This document shows positions 47,701 through 58,864 of a DNA stretch of 64,000 bases, one piece after another. Under the pieces are notes generated by a model. The model was not told the origin of the DNA. It did not search any database and worked only from the letters and a program-made list of their open reading frames with translations. Source of the stretch: Eunapius fragilis (taxonomy: Eukaryota > Porifera > Demospongiae > Spongillida > Spongillidae); the NCBI GenBank assembly GCA_963681505.1, contig OY811974.1, forward strand, positions 8,518,239 through 8,582,238, written 5' to 3'. Numbering within the stretch: position 1 is the stretch's first letter; the number at the start of each line of letters is the position of its first letter. Made by a program: the position numbers and the translations under genes.

Positions 47701-47887
47701 AGAGCCAACAACTCTAACGATGTACCAGGTCACATTGTCTTCCTGTAAGGAATGTAATATCAAAGATAATGCCAACAGATACATGTACGAATGTTTACCA
47801 CAGGCATCCAGGATATCTCAAGTTGTCGAAGGGTGTTGTCTTGGTTGAGAACAGATATAACCTGAATATTCCTCAAGGAGATTATTT
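37917..47887 (-). CDS. FN3 receptor with two ITIM-like tail motifs, 3' exons
   Basis: Minus-strand exons: 47887-47799, 47742-47547, 39141-38875 and 38167-37917, all phase-compatible. The first two encode a fibronectin-III-like domain (QLEISWMPV ... EDNVTWYIVRVVG ... YNIIVTSID). The third encodes a Cys-rich ectodomain with several N-glycosylation sequons (NIS, NNS, NQS, NYS) and an LQGLPGGQMYYCKA segment like an FN3 edge strand. The last encodes the transmembrane helix (WYTFIGITIASSFVAFF...), a basic stop-transfer region and a tail with SVYEMV and SAYGIV, both matching the S/I/V/L-x-Y-x-x-I/V/L inhibitory motif, 22 residues apart. Stop TAA at 37917. The 5' exons and signal peptide are not found. 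The 8.4-kb intron between exons 2 and 3 contains a Ty3/gypsy fossil. Confidence 0.7.
39221..39353. repeat. Foldback element with about 45-bp arms
   Basis: AAAGGCATTGCTTCGCCATT is mirrored by AATGGCGAAGCAATGCCTTT. The arms extend through ATGATCAAT and GTCGAC with two mismatches, and a spacer of about 40 bp separates them. It lies in the receptor intron, upstream of exon 39141-38875. Confidence 0.85.
39360..42560. repeat. CA-rich intronic repeat region
   Basis: Many short CA tracts (for example 39362-39385, 39840-39940, 41195-41217, 41670-41700, 41800-41845) separated by diverged related spacers such as GGCAGTCATCCAT and GCAGTCATCCTATTAATC. It resembles an old, eroded tandem array seeded by CA repeats. 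No gene is seen. Confidence 0.6.
42561..43194. other. Short unique stretch, no gene seen
   Basis: Lies between the CA-rich array and the truncated end of the gypsy element. Only short frames, none recognisable. Confidence 0.4.
43195..46190 (-). mobile_element. Ty3/gypsy retrotransposon fossil
   Basis: Reading leftward on the minus strand: probable 5' LTR (about 46190-45944); a leader with CTGGCATAGTCGGCAGG, like gypsy primer-binding leaders; gag from 45926 (MAKPVLFPEPFSGE); an aspartic-protease region at about 45209-44950 (ending ILGLDFLKENHCMIDC); reverse transcriptase (MPFGLCNASATFQRLMD, VYIDDIVV) around 44117-43850; and RNase H (LGADASDVGLGAVLSQ) to 43195. Integrase and the 3' LTR are missing. 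The element is broken in several places (about four) and truncated. Codon structure is still clear, so it is of moderate age. Confidence 0.85.
45944..46190 (-). repeat. Probable 5' LTR of the gypsy fossil
   Basis: The inner end is set at GTTACA next to the leader CTGGCATAG. It contains a TATATAAACC box on the minus strand. The outer boundary is approximate because no second LTR is present for comparison. Confidence 0.35.
46203..46475. mobile_element. Full hairpin MITE, CTATGAGAAAGTTGGTGGGA family
   Basis: Long inverted arms: ACAAGTAAATAAAAAG, CTATGAGAAAGTTGGTGGGA and AGTAAGGGAAAATG on the left are mirrored by CATTTTCCCTTACT, CCCACCAACTTTCTCATAG and TTTATTTACTTGT on the right. Single-arm relatives lie at 5893-6018, 29444-29565 and about 36505-36585. 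Confidence 0.85.
46861..47045 (+). pseudogene. Unclassified repeated coding fragment, third copy
   Basis: AYSEAIGEIYKCSYPELCV, lysines, SGTGY, then FVLYNRSVLRHKTKTK: the same frame as 6505-6760 and 30036-30290 at clearly lower nucleotide identity. Conservation of the frame across diverged copies suggests it once encoded protein. Confidence 0.45.
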
Positions 47888-48226
47888 CTACAAGTAAGAG
47901 ATGGACATACTGTGAGGTTCATAGCACTAAGCATATACCTTTGTATGAAGAACATTTATAGTTTATAAGTCGAACTATGTTCATGGGAATATGTGCATGC
48001 ATAAATTATTATTATGTGCCCATTAAAGCCGCTTCCGCAAAAAACACCTCAAACCGCCGCATCGAACCGCACTAATCTAGCTCATTCGGGCTCCATCCGC
48101 TTCGTTGGAGCCCGCAACAGAAATTTGATATTCATAGCAAACTGGATCGAGTCGGTTTGGTGTGGTCTTGGCTGGACCGCATGTTAAAATTGCAGCGTTG
48201 CTGATGTGCGTTAATTCACATGGAAC
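47888..48226. other. Between receptor exon and possible promoter
   Basis: No coding signal. A G/C-rich pair (TCGGGCTCCATCCGCTTCG / TTGGAGCCCGC) lies at 48085-48115. Confidence 0.35.
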
Positions 48227-48233
48227 TATAAAA
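48227..48233 (+). promoter_or_regulatory. TATA box before a signal-peptide frame
   Basis: TATAAAA 48 nt before the ATG at 48275, comparable to the layout of the micro-exon peptide gene. Confidence 0.4.
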
Positions 48234-48274
48234 CGCACCGTAGATACAGAGCGGGAATAATTTACTTCTGGATC

Positions 48275-48427
48275 ATGGACATGGTTTTTTTTTTTTTAAC
48301 TTTGGTGCTCCCAAGTCTTGCTATAACCGTTCTCAATGCACATATGTGCGTGCAATCCTCTGGTAGATTGATTTGTTACGGCTGACCCTATCGAGTTGGA
48401 GCAGGATTAGCCGCTCCCCATACTAGT
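48275..48427 (+). CDS. Possible signal-peptide exon of a secreted or surface protein
   Basis: The ATG opens MDMVFFFLTLVLPSLAITV followed by LNA-HMC, a convincing signal peptide, with a T13 run coding FFF. Unspliced, the frame ends at 48385 (36 aa). A GTAGAT donor after 48362 (phase 1) could join an exon at 48411-48427 (acceptor GATTAG, donor GTAAGG), which returns the frame to phase 0, as in exons 1-2 of the gene at 7988. I could not trace convincing further exons. It is either an independent small secreted peptide gene or the 5' end of something disrupted by transposons. Confidence 0.35.
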
Positions 48428-48837
48428 GTAAGGATCTCTCCAATGCCATAGCGGCCACCTTAACGTAATTGTCTCGATCTAGATTGCTATAATTATATAT
48501 TTTTAATATTAAAAATTTCATATGGCAAAAAGGAACACAAATTTGTGTAACTCTAAGTATGTAGTGTTCTCCTAGAAAGGTTAGCTGTGATATTAGCATG
48601 AACCGGCCGAATTTTGAAGGTGAAATCCACCAAAAAAGACTATATTCTAGCTATACAATTCAAATGAATAATGATTTATTGTGTACATGTATATAGTAAA
48701 GATCAGTGAATTATAAACACCTATTTAGTGGACAAAACTGCCATAAATTTCATCACGATAAGCCATTCATGAGCCGGCCTGCTATATGTATATATGGAAC
48801 GTTCTATGAGAAAATGGGTCTTGTGGATTTATAGATA

Positions 48838-49102
48838 CAGGGGCTGCTCGGTTGAGCGGAAAATGACACCACGCTGTAGCGAAAATATAAATTTTTCATC
48901 GTACGACTATGCAATTTGAGGTCGATTACCGTGGTACGGCTACGTCAAAAAAAGCCCTTACGTAAACATATTCATTATGGTTACAGCGAATTGGTTTGCC
49001 GTTACCATGGAAATTGACCTCAAATTGCATTGTGGTGCGATGAATAACTTTACTTTTTCGCTCCGGCGAGGTGACATTTTCCGCTCAACTGAGCAGCCCT
49101 TG
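48838..49102. mobile_element. MITE with CAGGGGCTGCTC ends
   Basis: Imperfect terminal inverted repeats of about 88 bp: CAGGGGCTGCTCGGTTGAGC on the left, GCTCAACTGAGCAGCCCTTG on the right, with CAATTTGAGGTC shared inside. Flanks TATAGATA and TATAGCAC could be a worn 8-bp target duplication, which would fit hAT. Confidence 0.7.
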
Positions 49103-49845
49103 TATAGCACAATAATCAAATCGATAAATCTCCCGAAATATTAATGCTATCGGGTTTCTATATTAAAAAAAAAACATACCACACCGTTACTGTATGTTAA
49201 AAATCCAGTTTGGTGTCTTACATTTGGGGTACCGGTCCGATACCCCATATGGTTCAAAACGGCCACATCATTAGGTAGGAGCGTCCAAATCGGTTCAAAA
49301 TCGGCATGTACGTAGAAGGGTCCTGTCGCTTGATTTGTTCTGTGCGTTTATCCGTTACGGAGATATAGCTGTGCAAAGTGCGTGCACGGTTTCCGCTCTA
49401 TTCGCGCCAATGATTTCGACACTCGGCTCCCATACATTACATCATTGTTTGGGGTAGGGTGGAATTAGAGGTGATGCATGCGCAGTTCATGATTTATTGG
49501 GGAGCATCTTGCTAAACCCAGATCATTCTCGCAGCAGCGGGTGGATTATACATCACCACTACCCGAGAAATAGTCTGGCCAAATGCCTCAACAAAGTTGT
49601 TCCGATAGGAATTGACGTAAAAGAGTGCTGTGTGACGTCTTATTTCTACTTCGGTGTTTGTCAAGCACGTTTCATTAAGAATGAAAGCTGCAAGTGCAGT
49701 TTTAAATTGCAAGGATATAGAAGGCTGCTCGTAGGCTTATTGCTCTAACTCCATTACATCATTTATCAAAGGTGTACTCAAGACTGGAAATGCTTGGTTT
49801 CTGTCTATACACCACCAGCACTGTTAAACTGCTTGATATCATTGG
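49103..49845. other. Unique stretch with an unexplained short frame
   Basis: Between two MITE-like elements. A plus-strand frame at 49497-49748 is cysteine-rich (ECCVTSYFYFGVC, SCKCSF), and a minus-strand frame overlaps it at 49712-49512. Neither has convincing splice sites or a family match. Confidence 0.35.
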
Positions 49846-49934
49846 CAGTGGCGTCCGCATAGGGGGGGGGGGGGGGGCATTTGGGGCAGATGCCCTCCCC
49901 CTCCCCGCTATTTGGCGCCCCCTCCCCGCTATAT

Positions 49935-49965
<31 letters not shown>

Positions 49966-50870
49966 GCACACACGCACACAATCCTCGTCGATTAATAACT
50001 GAAGCGCCTCTGTCTGAAGTTACCGCCCGTATTACATCATTCAAAATATATCGTTGATTTCGAATACAATGTCGAACACAAAGCGAAAACTTATAGCGGG
50101 GCTGAGAATCGAAATCTATAAGTTGCAACGTCAACTGCATTCAAGCGCGCAATCCGTTGCATCGATAACGTAGTGTTTTGCACCATCGAGCTCGAGCGAG
50201 CCTGTTTCTCTGCGTCGCCAGGTCAACCATGGAGCGCGCAATGCAAGCCTAAATAAAATCAATCATAATATTCCCTTATGATCCTTCATGAACCATACTC
50301 AGTTCTGTTTCGTCAGTTGCACATATTTGCCTCCGATGTCTCCTGTCTCTGAACCGACGGCGTCAATTAAAAATCCATCTCATACCATTGTATCCTGTAA
50401 TTGTTTCTTCTTTTCCATGTTCACTAATCGATCGTCCGCGGCCGGATACTCTTGCATCGACACTAATTAGTGGTGATGGGAACGTTTTCCTAATATTTTC
50501 CGCTTGATAAAATTTGGTTGCACGCTTCCAAATACTAGTTGCAGCTGCGAGAGAAGCTTTTCTACCTTACACCATCTGAGAAAAATGGCTATGTTCCTCT
50601 ATGAACTGTAGATAGCTTTCTTAGCTAGTACTTATGAATTTCATTACGCACATCAGTAAACTACGACACAGCGGTCGAGTTCTTTCTCAAGATGTACCCA
50701 AGATGAATAGAACTATCAAATCTGCTTATGGGGTAGGGATAGTTTCACAATCTAGCCATACTGTTATTTTGTGTGCCTCATAGATTAGTCAGAGCCACTC
50801 CCCCTTGGCAACCCTGGCCTCTGTATGATTAGCACCCCCCACCCCCCCCCTTTTGAAACACCTAGGGACG
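49846..50870. mobile_element. Possible non-autonomous hAT-like element
   Basis: The left end CAGTGGCGTCCGCATAGG is mirrored by CCTAGGGACGCCATTG on the right. CAGTGGCGT-type ends are common in hAT families. The interior begins with G and C homopolymers and a duplicated CCCTCCCCGCTAT-TTGGCGCC unit (about 49895-49945). No transposase frame is seen, and the target duplication is unclear. Confidence 0.4.
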
Positions 50871-51429
50871 CCATTGATTGGTATTGTTCATATTGTCAAA
50901 ACACGGATTGAAGAGTCAACGAAGTGAATGCCGACAAGCTATGTGAGTTACACTTCAGCTATTATGTTAGTCATAAATTTATTATATTCTTTATTGTTGC
51001 AGGGCTTTATCTGCAGTCGGCCACCTCATAACTTGTTGAATTCATCAGATCATGACCATGTTCCTATTAAATCAAACAATCCAACTCTCCTAGTACTAAG
51101 TTTATGTTTTGTCACTTTTTTCTTACCCATGCCTTTACCATTACATCAACCTTCTAGTCCACACGTGTCTACTCTACCTATTTCATTTAGCGTGGATTGT
51201 GATCTTGCACAGTCAACACCCATTCCAACTATGCGAAGAGGTGTATTACATGTCAACAAGGCAAAATATTGCTAGGTTTGTTGCTCTTATTGGCTTTCTT
51301 AAGGGATGAGTAAAAGAAATGGAAAATATGTTTACCCTTGGCAACCTACGCCTTGAATTCCGTAGCCGGTTTCCTTGGTGATGCCATAAAGATTGCGAGT
51401 CGATAAGTCTCAAAATTCTCTCGTGTCGT
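50871..51429. other. No gene seen
   Basis: AT-rich stretch before the RecQ-like fragments. Only short open frames without motifs. Confidence 0.4.
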
Positions 51430-51446
51430 GGTTGTAGGCATAAACC

Positions 51447-51563
51447 TGTGTCATATGGATAGCTGCATACCTGGTTCTTCATTAGGGCAAATAGGGGTGA
51501 CACCACAATTAAAATACTTCCAGCACTACCACGGGAATAGTCAAAGCAGAATGGAAGCATTAA
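51447..51563 (-). pseudogene. RecQ-like helicase fragment, minus strand
   Basis: The minus strand reads MLPFCFDYSRGSAG then SILIVVSPLFALMKNQV, matching motif Ia of RecQ helicases (usually VVSPL-x-x-LM-x-DQV) together with the LPFVFD region just before it. The frame degenerates on both sides. Confidence 0.5.
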
Positions 51564-51829
51564 GAAGAACAGAGTCTCGGGTGTACATGCTTAAAAGATA
51601 TTTCCCTTGGTGGAAATGCAACATGCATGTATCAAGCCATCAGATTGTAGGAGAGTTCATACAAATGAATGTGCAGCATACAGTCATAGCTCACAGCTAC
51701 GCGAGTAGTGGGTCTGGTGTCCTCCTGTACAAATTTCTGTCCAGCTCACCCGGAATGTTGGGGCGATATCGGTATGGCGGTATGGATGATGTACAGGTAA
51801 AACGTGCGATTCATTCGTCGGGTGAACGT

Positions 51830-51958
51830 ATGAGGCATGCCAAAGTTAAGGACGAACAGTTCCGAGTCATCGAAGACGTGGTCTGTGGTTGGGACACGTT
51901 TGTAAGCTTACCAACATTTGTTATGGCGTTCTGCTATGGGTATATATTTGACGAGTAC
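51830..51958 (+). pseudogene. RecQ-like helicase N-terminal fragment, plus strand
   Basis: The plus strand reads AKVKDEQFRVIEDVVCGWD then TFVSLPT and FCYGYIFDE, resembling the RecQ motif 0 / Walker A approach (K-x-EQ ... G-x-D-x-FVSLPTG-x-GKS-x-CY). The GxGKS box itself is missing. It lies opposite in strand to the motif Ia fragment at 51447, so the helicase has been rearranged or two copies were captured. Confidence 0.5.
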
Positions 51959-51995
51959 ACTGTAAAAACCATGGTGGGTATAGCCCACTAAAACC

Positions 51996-53111
51996 TTAGC
52001 CCACCACTGATTCTACTGTCCCACCAACGATCCAGGGTGGGCAAGTCACACCACGGACATGGTGGGACTGATTTCTTGAGACAGAACTAACCACTGGAGG
52101 GAAACTAGACAGCAAGCTACAAGTATCATGGTTGATCTTCCTGTTCTGAATGCACAATGACCACTGTAGCTCTTGATCAATGGTTAGACAATAGCTGATT
52201 GCTTTGAGACCAAAAAAATGCAATCTAGAAATAACCAACACGCCATGATCAGCTACTGTCCAAGATGAAAATGGATTCAGCAACTGGAGCAATGCTGCAA
52301 GACGATCAAGAGTTTCAACAACAGCGTCTGACAAAACTTGTAGTGGTACAGAGACTGTGCAAGTCAATGGCTGTGGATCCACGGTAGTCTCAAGTTGTGA
52401 TGGTGTAATAGTCACTGACGAAACATGAACGCTTATGTTCTCTCGCTTTATTGACACGACCAAAGCCGATTTCTTCGAACGTTCTTCATTCTTTAGGTGT
52501 GGCGCTAGTCTGAATATTCTCCCACCCATCACCTTTGAAGAAGCGCATGCCATGAAAAAGTGACTAGTTGCACAAAAAAAATCTTGGACTCAAAAATACA
52601 AAGCAAGAGCTACAAGACAATACCACTTTTAGACATGTAACGTGTATGATGAGGGGTACATATCCCCACAAAGTTACTATACCCGACATCCTACCTGGCT
52701 TGTTCAGAGCACCGTCGCTACAAAGTAACAACGCGATTCGAGAGTTTAATCCCATGGCATGTTACATAGCTAATCTTAGAAGAAAAGAACCACGGAATCC
52801 CAAGATTCTCCCCCACAAAAAACTTTGGCACGGACTATCGCCATTAAAGCTCAAAATACGTATAAACCTGGGCGACGGGACAATTCTATCCTTTCAAAAA
52901 AAAAACGCACGTAGTACCTATTGCACCCTATACCGCTACACCACAATAAACAGTTCCCCTACTTCTTTGTTCAAACAAACCACCGATTTCAGACCTTCGT
53001 TTCACACTTATGAAAACGTGCGATTCACACGATGTCGGATGGCACGCACGGCCAAGCGCGTATTCTATGGGGCACGTGATGCGTTTCCAATCCCTCTATA
53101 TATTATCTCTG
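51996..53111 (-). mobile_element. Truncated copy of the CAGAGATAATATATAG transposon
   Basis: The right terminus ...TTTCCAATCCCTCTATATATTATCTCTG ends at 53111, matching the ends at 32377 and 33621. The minus-strand frame 52553-51996 starts about 560 bp inside (SSKVMGGRIFRL, KNEERSKKSAL, SIKRENISVHVSS), the same layout as in 33621-32377. The left terminus is not found. AAA unit C begins 50 bp beyond this end. Confidence 0.6.
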
Positions 53112-53277
53112 GTTCTTCCGCTTCCGTGCCGTACTGTTGTGGCGGAAGCCATGTTCTTAATAAGAACTACCTACTTCCTCCTCCCCATCTTCCTCCCCTT
53201 CCTCCTAACCTTCCCCCTCCCCTTTCCCCTCCCCTTCCCCCTCCCCTTCCTCCTCCCTTCCTCCGCCTCCTCCCCAG

Positions 53278-55876
53278 TGCAGTTCTTTGACCAACAGCGT
53301 CAACACATGAAGCAAGAGCTGTTTGAAGCTGATGATGAGTTTTCCTCTGTTACCACAACAGCCTTCATAAAGATCCCTTCCACGGTGTTGAAAGTTTGGT
53401 AGGGGATGGAGGAGAGAGGGAAGGGAGGGAGGTGAGGGGAAGGAGAGAAGGAAGTGGGAGAAGGGATAGAGAGAGGAAAGGGAAGAAGAGTTGGGATAGG
53501 GGAGCGGCGGGAGTGAGGTGTAAGGAAAAGTCATGTCGGATTGTACTGCCATGTGTAGACTATGTATTCACACCTCACAGCTGTGGGTGTGTGCTCAGTG
53601 CTGATGAACTGTACAAGGTGGACAAGACAGTTGTGGCGGACATCTTGGTGCAGGAGCACATGGAAGGGGAGGGTAGCCCGCCTGCACCGTCAGGTGACAG
53701 GAAGGAAGAGGCGGAGCAGGAAGAGGTGAAACAGGAAGAGGAGGAGCATGAAAACGATGAGCACGATTTGAAGGAAAGGAAAGTGCTGGAGCAGGAAGGG
53801 GAGGAGCAGGAAGGGGAGGAAGAGGATGTGGAGGAAGAGGACACATCCGCTGTGGAATCTCTTCTGCAGGAGAGCAGATCAAACATTCTGGTGGTTGTCA
53901 AGGAAACATCACGTAAGAAGGGAAATGCATGTATGCACATCCCAAACTCGGCATACATACCAACCTAGCTGTGTTTTACATTAGCTCACTTCCTCCCCAT
54001 CCACCTACATGTATCTTTAAGCTGGCTGTAAGCCATCCCAAGACGTTACAATACCTTCTCCATACCAGAGTGATCTGGAGTACCTGGAAGACAACTTTGA
54101 GGTAATTATGCTTGCACTGGTGTCAAAAGGAAGGCCCCACCTCTCCTCCACCACCACCCCCCCCCCCCTCCTCCCGACAGCTGATAGAGGCTCTGGTCAA
54201 GGCCAGGAAGATGGAGCTGAGCGATGACATCATGTTTGCTCGCCCAGATCAGCGCAAACCTGAGGCCATCATTAGGGAGCTCAAGGCCAAAGCTAGGGGA
54301 CTGAGGTGGGCGGGGTCATGGAGTGGGTGTGGTTTAGGTATGAATATTTTAATGAATATTTGTTCTTGCATCATGTCTTGTCTTTAGGTCCAAAATTGAG
54401 AAACGTTTGGAGGCTACACGCAGAATTGGAGGTTGTGTGGGTGTGGCATGTGTGGGTGTGGCATGTGTGGGTGTGGTTGTGGAGATGATAGCACATTTGG
54501 GTTGAAATGTCTGTACTGTATTTGCATGTGACCCTCGTAACATGGCCTTATATGGTATGGGGGCTTGTGACGACTTTATCAGATGCATACTTGCTCATAG
54601 AGGGACGAGGGATTGGTGAGGTGTGGGGTGGGGTGGTGGGGTAAGGGGTGGGGTGGTGGGTAAGGGGTGAGAGCATGGGGGGTGGGGTGTGTGTGGTAGG
54701 ATGATTAGTCTGTATGGGATCCCCCCCCCCTCCCCCTCGCTCTGCAGTGTGGCTTCCTAGACTGGAGAGGCTCTCTGAGCTGAGGAAGTTGGAGACATTT
54801 GAGAGGAATGTTTTATTGGTTCTCACAGGGTCCATGGTCTCCCGTAACCTAAGAAATCCTGGTAATTTGCCTGTGTGTGTGTGTGTCTGTGCGTGTTCAG
54901 GGGTTCCTCCCCCCATCTTTTGTAGTGGGGGTGTAAGTAGTGAGCACATGTGTGCTATGCCCTTCTGTTGACAGGCTCCAATGGTGATTCCTTGTTTGGA
55001 CGTCACCTGACTATTGGTGCGGCCATTGGTCTGTTCTGTGAGGACCTCAGTGATGAGATACGCTCCAGGACATACTTCTATAAGAACTCCAAGCTGGTAA
55101 CTAAGTCGTTTGGAGGTGTCTTTTGTTATGACATCCAAACCCCTCTCTGCATGGTGTGTGTGTGTGTGTGTCTGTGTGTGTCTGTGTGTGTGTGGGGTGG
55201 GGTACACAGGTGTCAGAGGGGCTGGTTCACATCAATGACCTGCCCCTTCATGACAGGGGAAACTTTCTGGACTGTGTGGTGGAGCTGGACCGAAGACTGT
55301 TGGACTACATAGTAGGCCTGGATACCGAGATGAATGAGCTGGTGGATGGAAGTGTGAGTGTGTGTGTGTGTGTGTTTGTGTGTGTGTGTATGTTGATGTG
55401 TGCTCCCTGTGCCTGCCTATCATATTGACCTGCAACCATTTTTTGCTCATCATTTTTCAAAATTTTGTTATGCAACATTTGGTCATGTGATGGCAGTCAT
55501 GTGATGGTAGTCATGTGATAGCAGTCATGTGATGGCAGTCATGTGATGATGGCAGTCATGTGATGGCAGTCATGTGATGATGGCAGTCATGTGATGGCAG
55601 TCATGTGATGATGGCAGTCATGTGATGACAGTCATGTGATGATGGCAGTCATGTGATGGCAGTCATGTGGCTCATTCCCTCCTCCCCAGGACCTGTACAC
55701 ACCAGAGGTCACCCTATCACAGGTCTCCCTCCCACCTGAGCATGTTGCTGTCTTGATGAACACCTTTGAGTCATTTGATCTGTTCCAAAAGGTGAGCCAC
55801 ACCCCCTTGTTCAGCCATGTGTTGACACGCACACGTGCACACATACACACGTGCACACACGCATACACGCACGCAT

Positions 55877-55935
<59 letters not shown>

Positions 55936-57370
55936 TGAACACACACACACACCTTTCCCTGTAGACGTGTAAGGACCTTGGTCTTAGCACCAAGGGAACA
56001 GCTAGAGGACTGTGTTTGCTATTCTATGGACCTTCAGGGACAGGTACACACACATGTAGAGGGACAGAGGGATGTGAGGGGCACAGGGGTTACCTAGGGG
56101 ATGTGAGGGGCACAGGGGTTACCTAGGGGATATGAGGGGCACAGGGGTTACCTAGGGGATGTGAGCTACATGTATATACATATTGTGTACATGTTTTCTG
56201 TGGTGCTGTGTTCACTGGCATGGTTTTAAGGATACATGTATGTGTGTATAACCTCAGATTATGGAGATGTTTAGGATGTTACATGTACCATCTATGGAGG
56301 TGTTGGGATGGTCCCATCTATGGAGGTGTTGGGATGGTCCCATCTATGGAGGTGTTGGGATGGTACCATCTATGGAGGTGTTGGGATGGTCCCATATATG
56401 GAGGTGTTGGGATGGTCCCATCTATGGAGGTGTTGAGGTGGTCCCATCTATGGAGGTGTTGGGATGGTCCCATCTATGGAGGTGTTGGGATGGTCCCATC
56501 TATGGAGGTGTTGAGATGGTTCCATCTATGGAGGTGTTGAGGTGGTCCCATCTATGGAGGTGTTGGGATGGTTCCATCTATGGAGGTGTTGAGGTGGTCC
56601 CATCTATGGAGGTATTGAGGTGGTCCCATCTATGGAGGTGTTGGGATGGTTCCATCTATGGAGGTGTTGAGGTGGTCCCATCTATGGAGGTATTGAGGTG
56701 GTCCCATCTATGGAGGTGTTGGGATGGTCCCATCTATGGAGGTGTTGGGATGGTCCCATCTATGGAGGTGTTGAGATGGTTCCATCTATGGAGGTGTTGA
56801 GGTGGTCCCATCTATGGAGGTGTTGGGATGGTTCCATCTATGGAGGTGTTGAGGTGGTCCCATCTATGGAGGTATTGAGGTGGTCCCATCTATGGAGGTG
56901 TTGAGATGGTCCCATCTATGGAGGTGTTAGGATGGTCCCATCTATGGAGGTGTTGGGATGGTGTATTGGACTTAAGTGGTCAAGAACTGTTCTGGGTTGT
57001 GTTTCCATGAGGACTGCTTGAATCCTTGATGAGGGTTATTATGGTTTATTAATTGTTTGGTTGCATAATAGGAAAAACAATGACTGCAAATGCTGTGGCT
57101 AACTTCCTTAAGAAGAAGGTGTTGCTTGTGACTGTGTCCATGTTAGAGAAAGACCTCAGCAAGGTATGTATGTATGTATGTATGTATGTATGTATGTATG
57201 TATGTATGTATGTATGTATGTATGTATGTATGTATGTATGTATGTATGTATGTATGTATGTATGTATGTATGTATGTATGTATGTATGTATGTATGTATG
57301 TATGTATGTATGTATGTATGTATGTATGTATGTATGTATGTATGTATGTATGTATGTATGTATGTATGTA

Positions 57371-57403
<33 letters not shown>

Positions 57404-58142
57404 ATGTATGTATGTATGTATGTATGTATGCATGTAGGTACGTACGTACGTATGCATGCATGTATGTATGTATGTATGTATGTATGTATGTACATGTATG
57501 TATGTTTTTTTATTTGTTTGTTTGTTTGTTTGTTTGTTTGTTATGTGTCATGTTGTCTTTCCTTTACTCAAGGGAAAGTTCTGTTCTTCTCCCCTAACGT
57601 GACTGTACTCTATGGATGTATGTACATGTATATGATGGAAGTTATTATCATGTATGTTCAGTATTGTATGTCATCTTCCATTGTCATTTCCCGTACTCAA
57701 GGAGCTCTTGAAGTTCCTCTTCAGAGAAGCTAAGATCCATAATGCTATCTTGTTCTTTGATGAGTGTGAGTCGCTGTTTGAGTCCAGGGAGACACGACCC
57801 AACCCAAACCTAGGTGTCCTGCTAACTGAGGTACCTCTAACACTATGATCCCTGCTCTCATTTGGTTGGTGGGTTTTTACGTCCCAGATTGAGCAGTATG
57901 ATGGCGTGATCGTCTTGGCAACCAACAGGCACCATGACCTTGATGAAGCCATGCATAGGAGGTAACTGTTATGAGTGGTTTTGGCCACACCTCTTAATGA
58001 TGCTGACCACACCTCTTAATGATGCTGACCACACCTCTAAATGATGCTGACCACACCTCTCTGCAGGATACAGCTGGCCTTGTCCTTTGCTGTGCCTGAC
58101 TACACCCTCAGGGTTAGTATATGGCGCTCCCATGTCCCAGGT

Positions 58143-58177
<35 letters not shown>

Positions 58178-58833
58178 ACATTTATGTACATATACATGTA
58201 TTGTTTTTTGCCATATATGGTTGTGCTTGTCCCAATGTAACAACTGCATGCTCTAAAAGCAGTTTTGTATTTTTATTTTTCATTTTCTATTATTAAATGT
58301 ACACATATACTCATAAAATGAATAGTGAGTGGTTTCACTTCCTAACATCAACTTTTCCTCACCTGTGGTTTGCACATGTATGGTGGTTGCCATGGTAGCC
58401 ATCTGTGGTACATGCGTGATGGTGTACATGTACGTGGGTTTTGCCATACAAGGGTCACTCCTTAAAACAAGGGGAAGGGGCGGGGCTTATTGTGGTCATT
58501 GTTGAGATGTGTTCATAACAACAAGAACACATGTGTGTATACCCTTGGTGTGTAGTAGTGTTACACTCACATATCATATATGTACATGTATGTGTGGTTT
58601 GTGTGATGATGTAAGTGGGCGTGGTGGGGAAATATGAGGATCACTCACATGCATCAAGGGGGAGTTGTACATTCTGTCATGCCATCTGTGTGATCATTAC
58701 AAGGGTGATGATCACTTGATGTTAACTGCATGGGTGTATGGGCCCTTGGTGTTGGTGTCATTACACCCATGTACTCATGTATTACATGTAAGCCTTGCAT
58801 GCATGCACACACCTAAACACACACATACACACA

Positions 58834-58864
<31 letters not shown>

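Noticed and set aside
49497-49748. Cysteine-rich frame considered as a secreted growth-factor-like peptide
   Set aside because: No signal peptide, no splice sites, and an equally open frame on the opposite strand.
52568-53290. 240-aa plus-strand frame
   Set aside because: Lies antisense across a transposon end and runs into a polypyrimidine tract; no motif or codon signal.
57053-57733. Frames of repeated MYVC or IHTY residues
   Set aside because: Translations of the TATG microsatellite in an intron.
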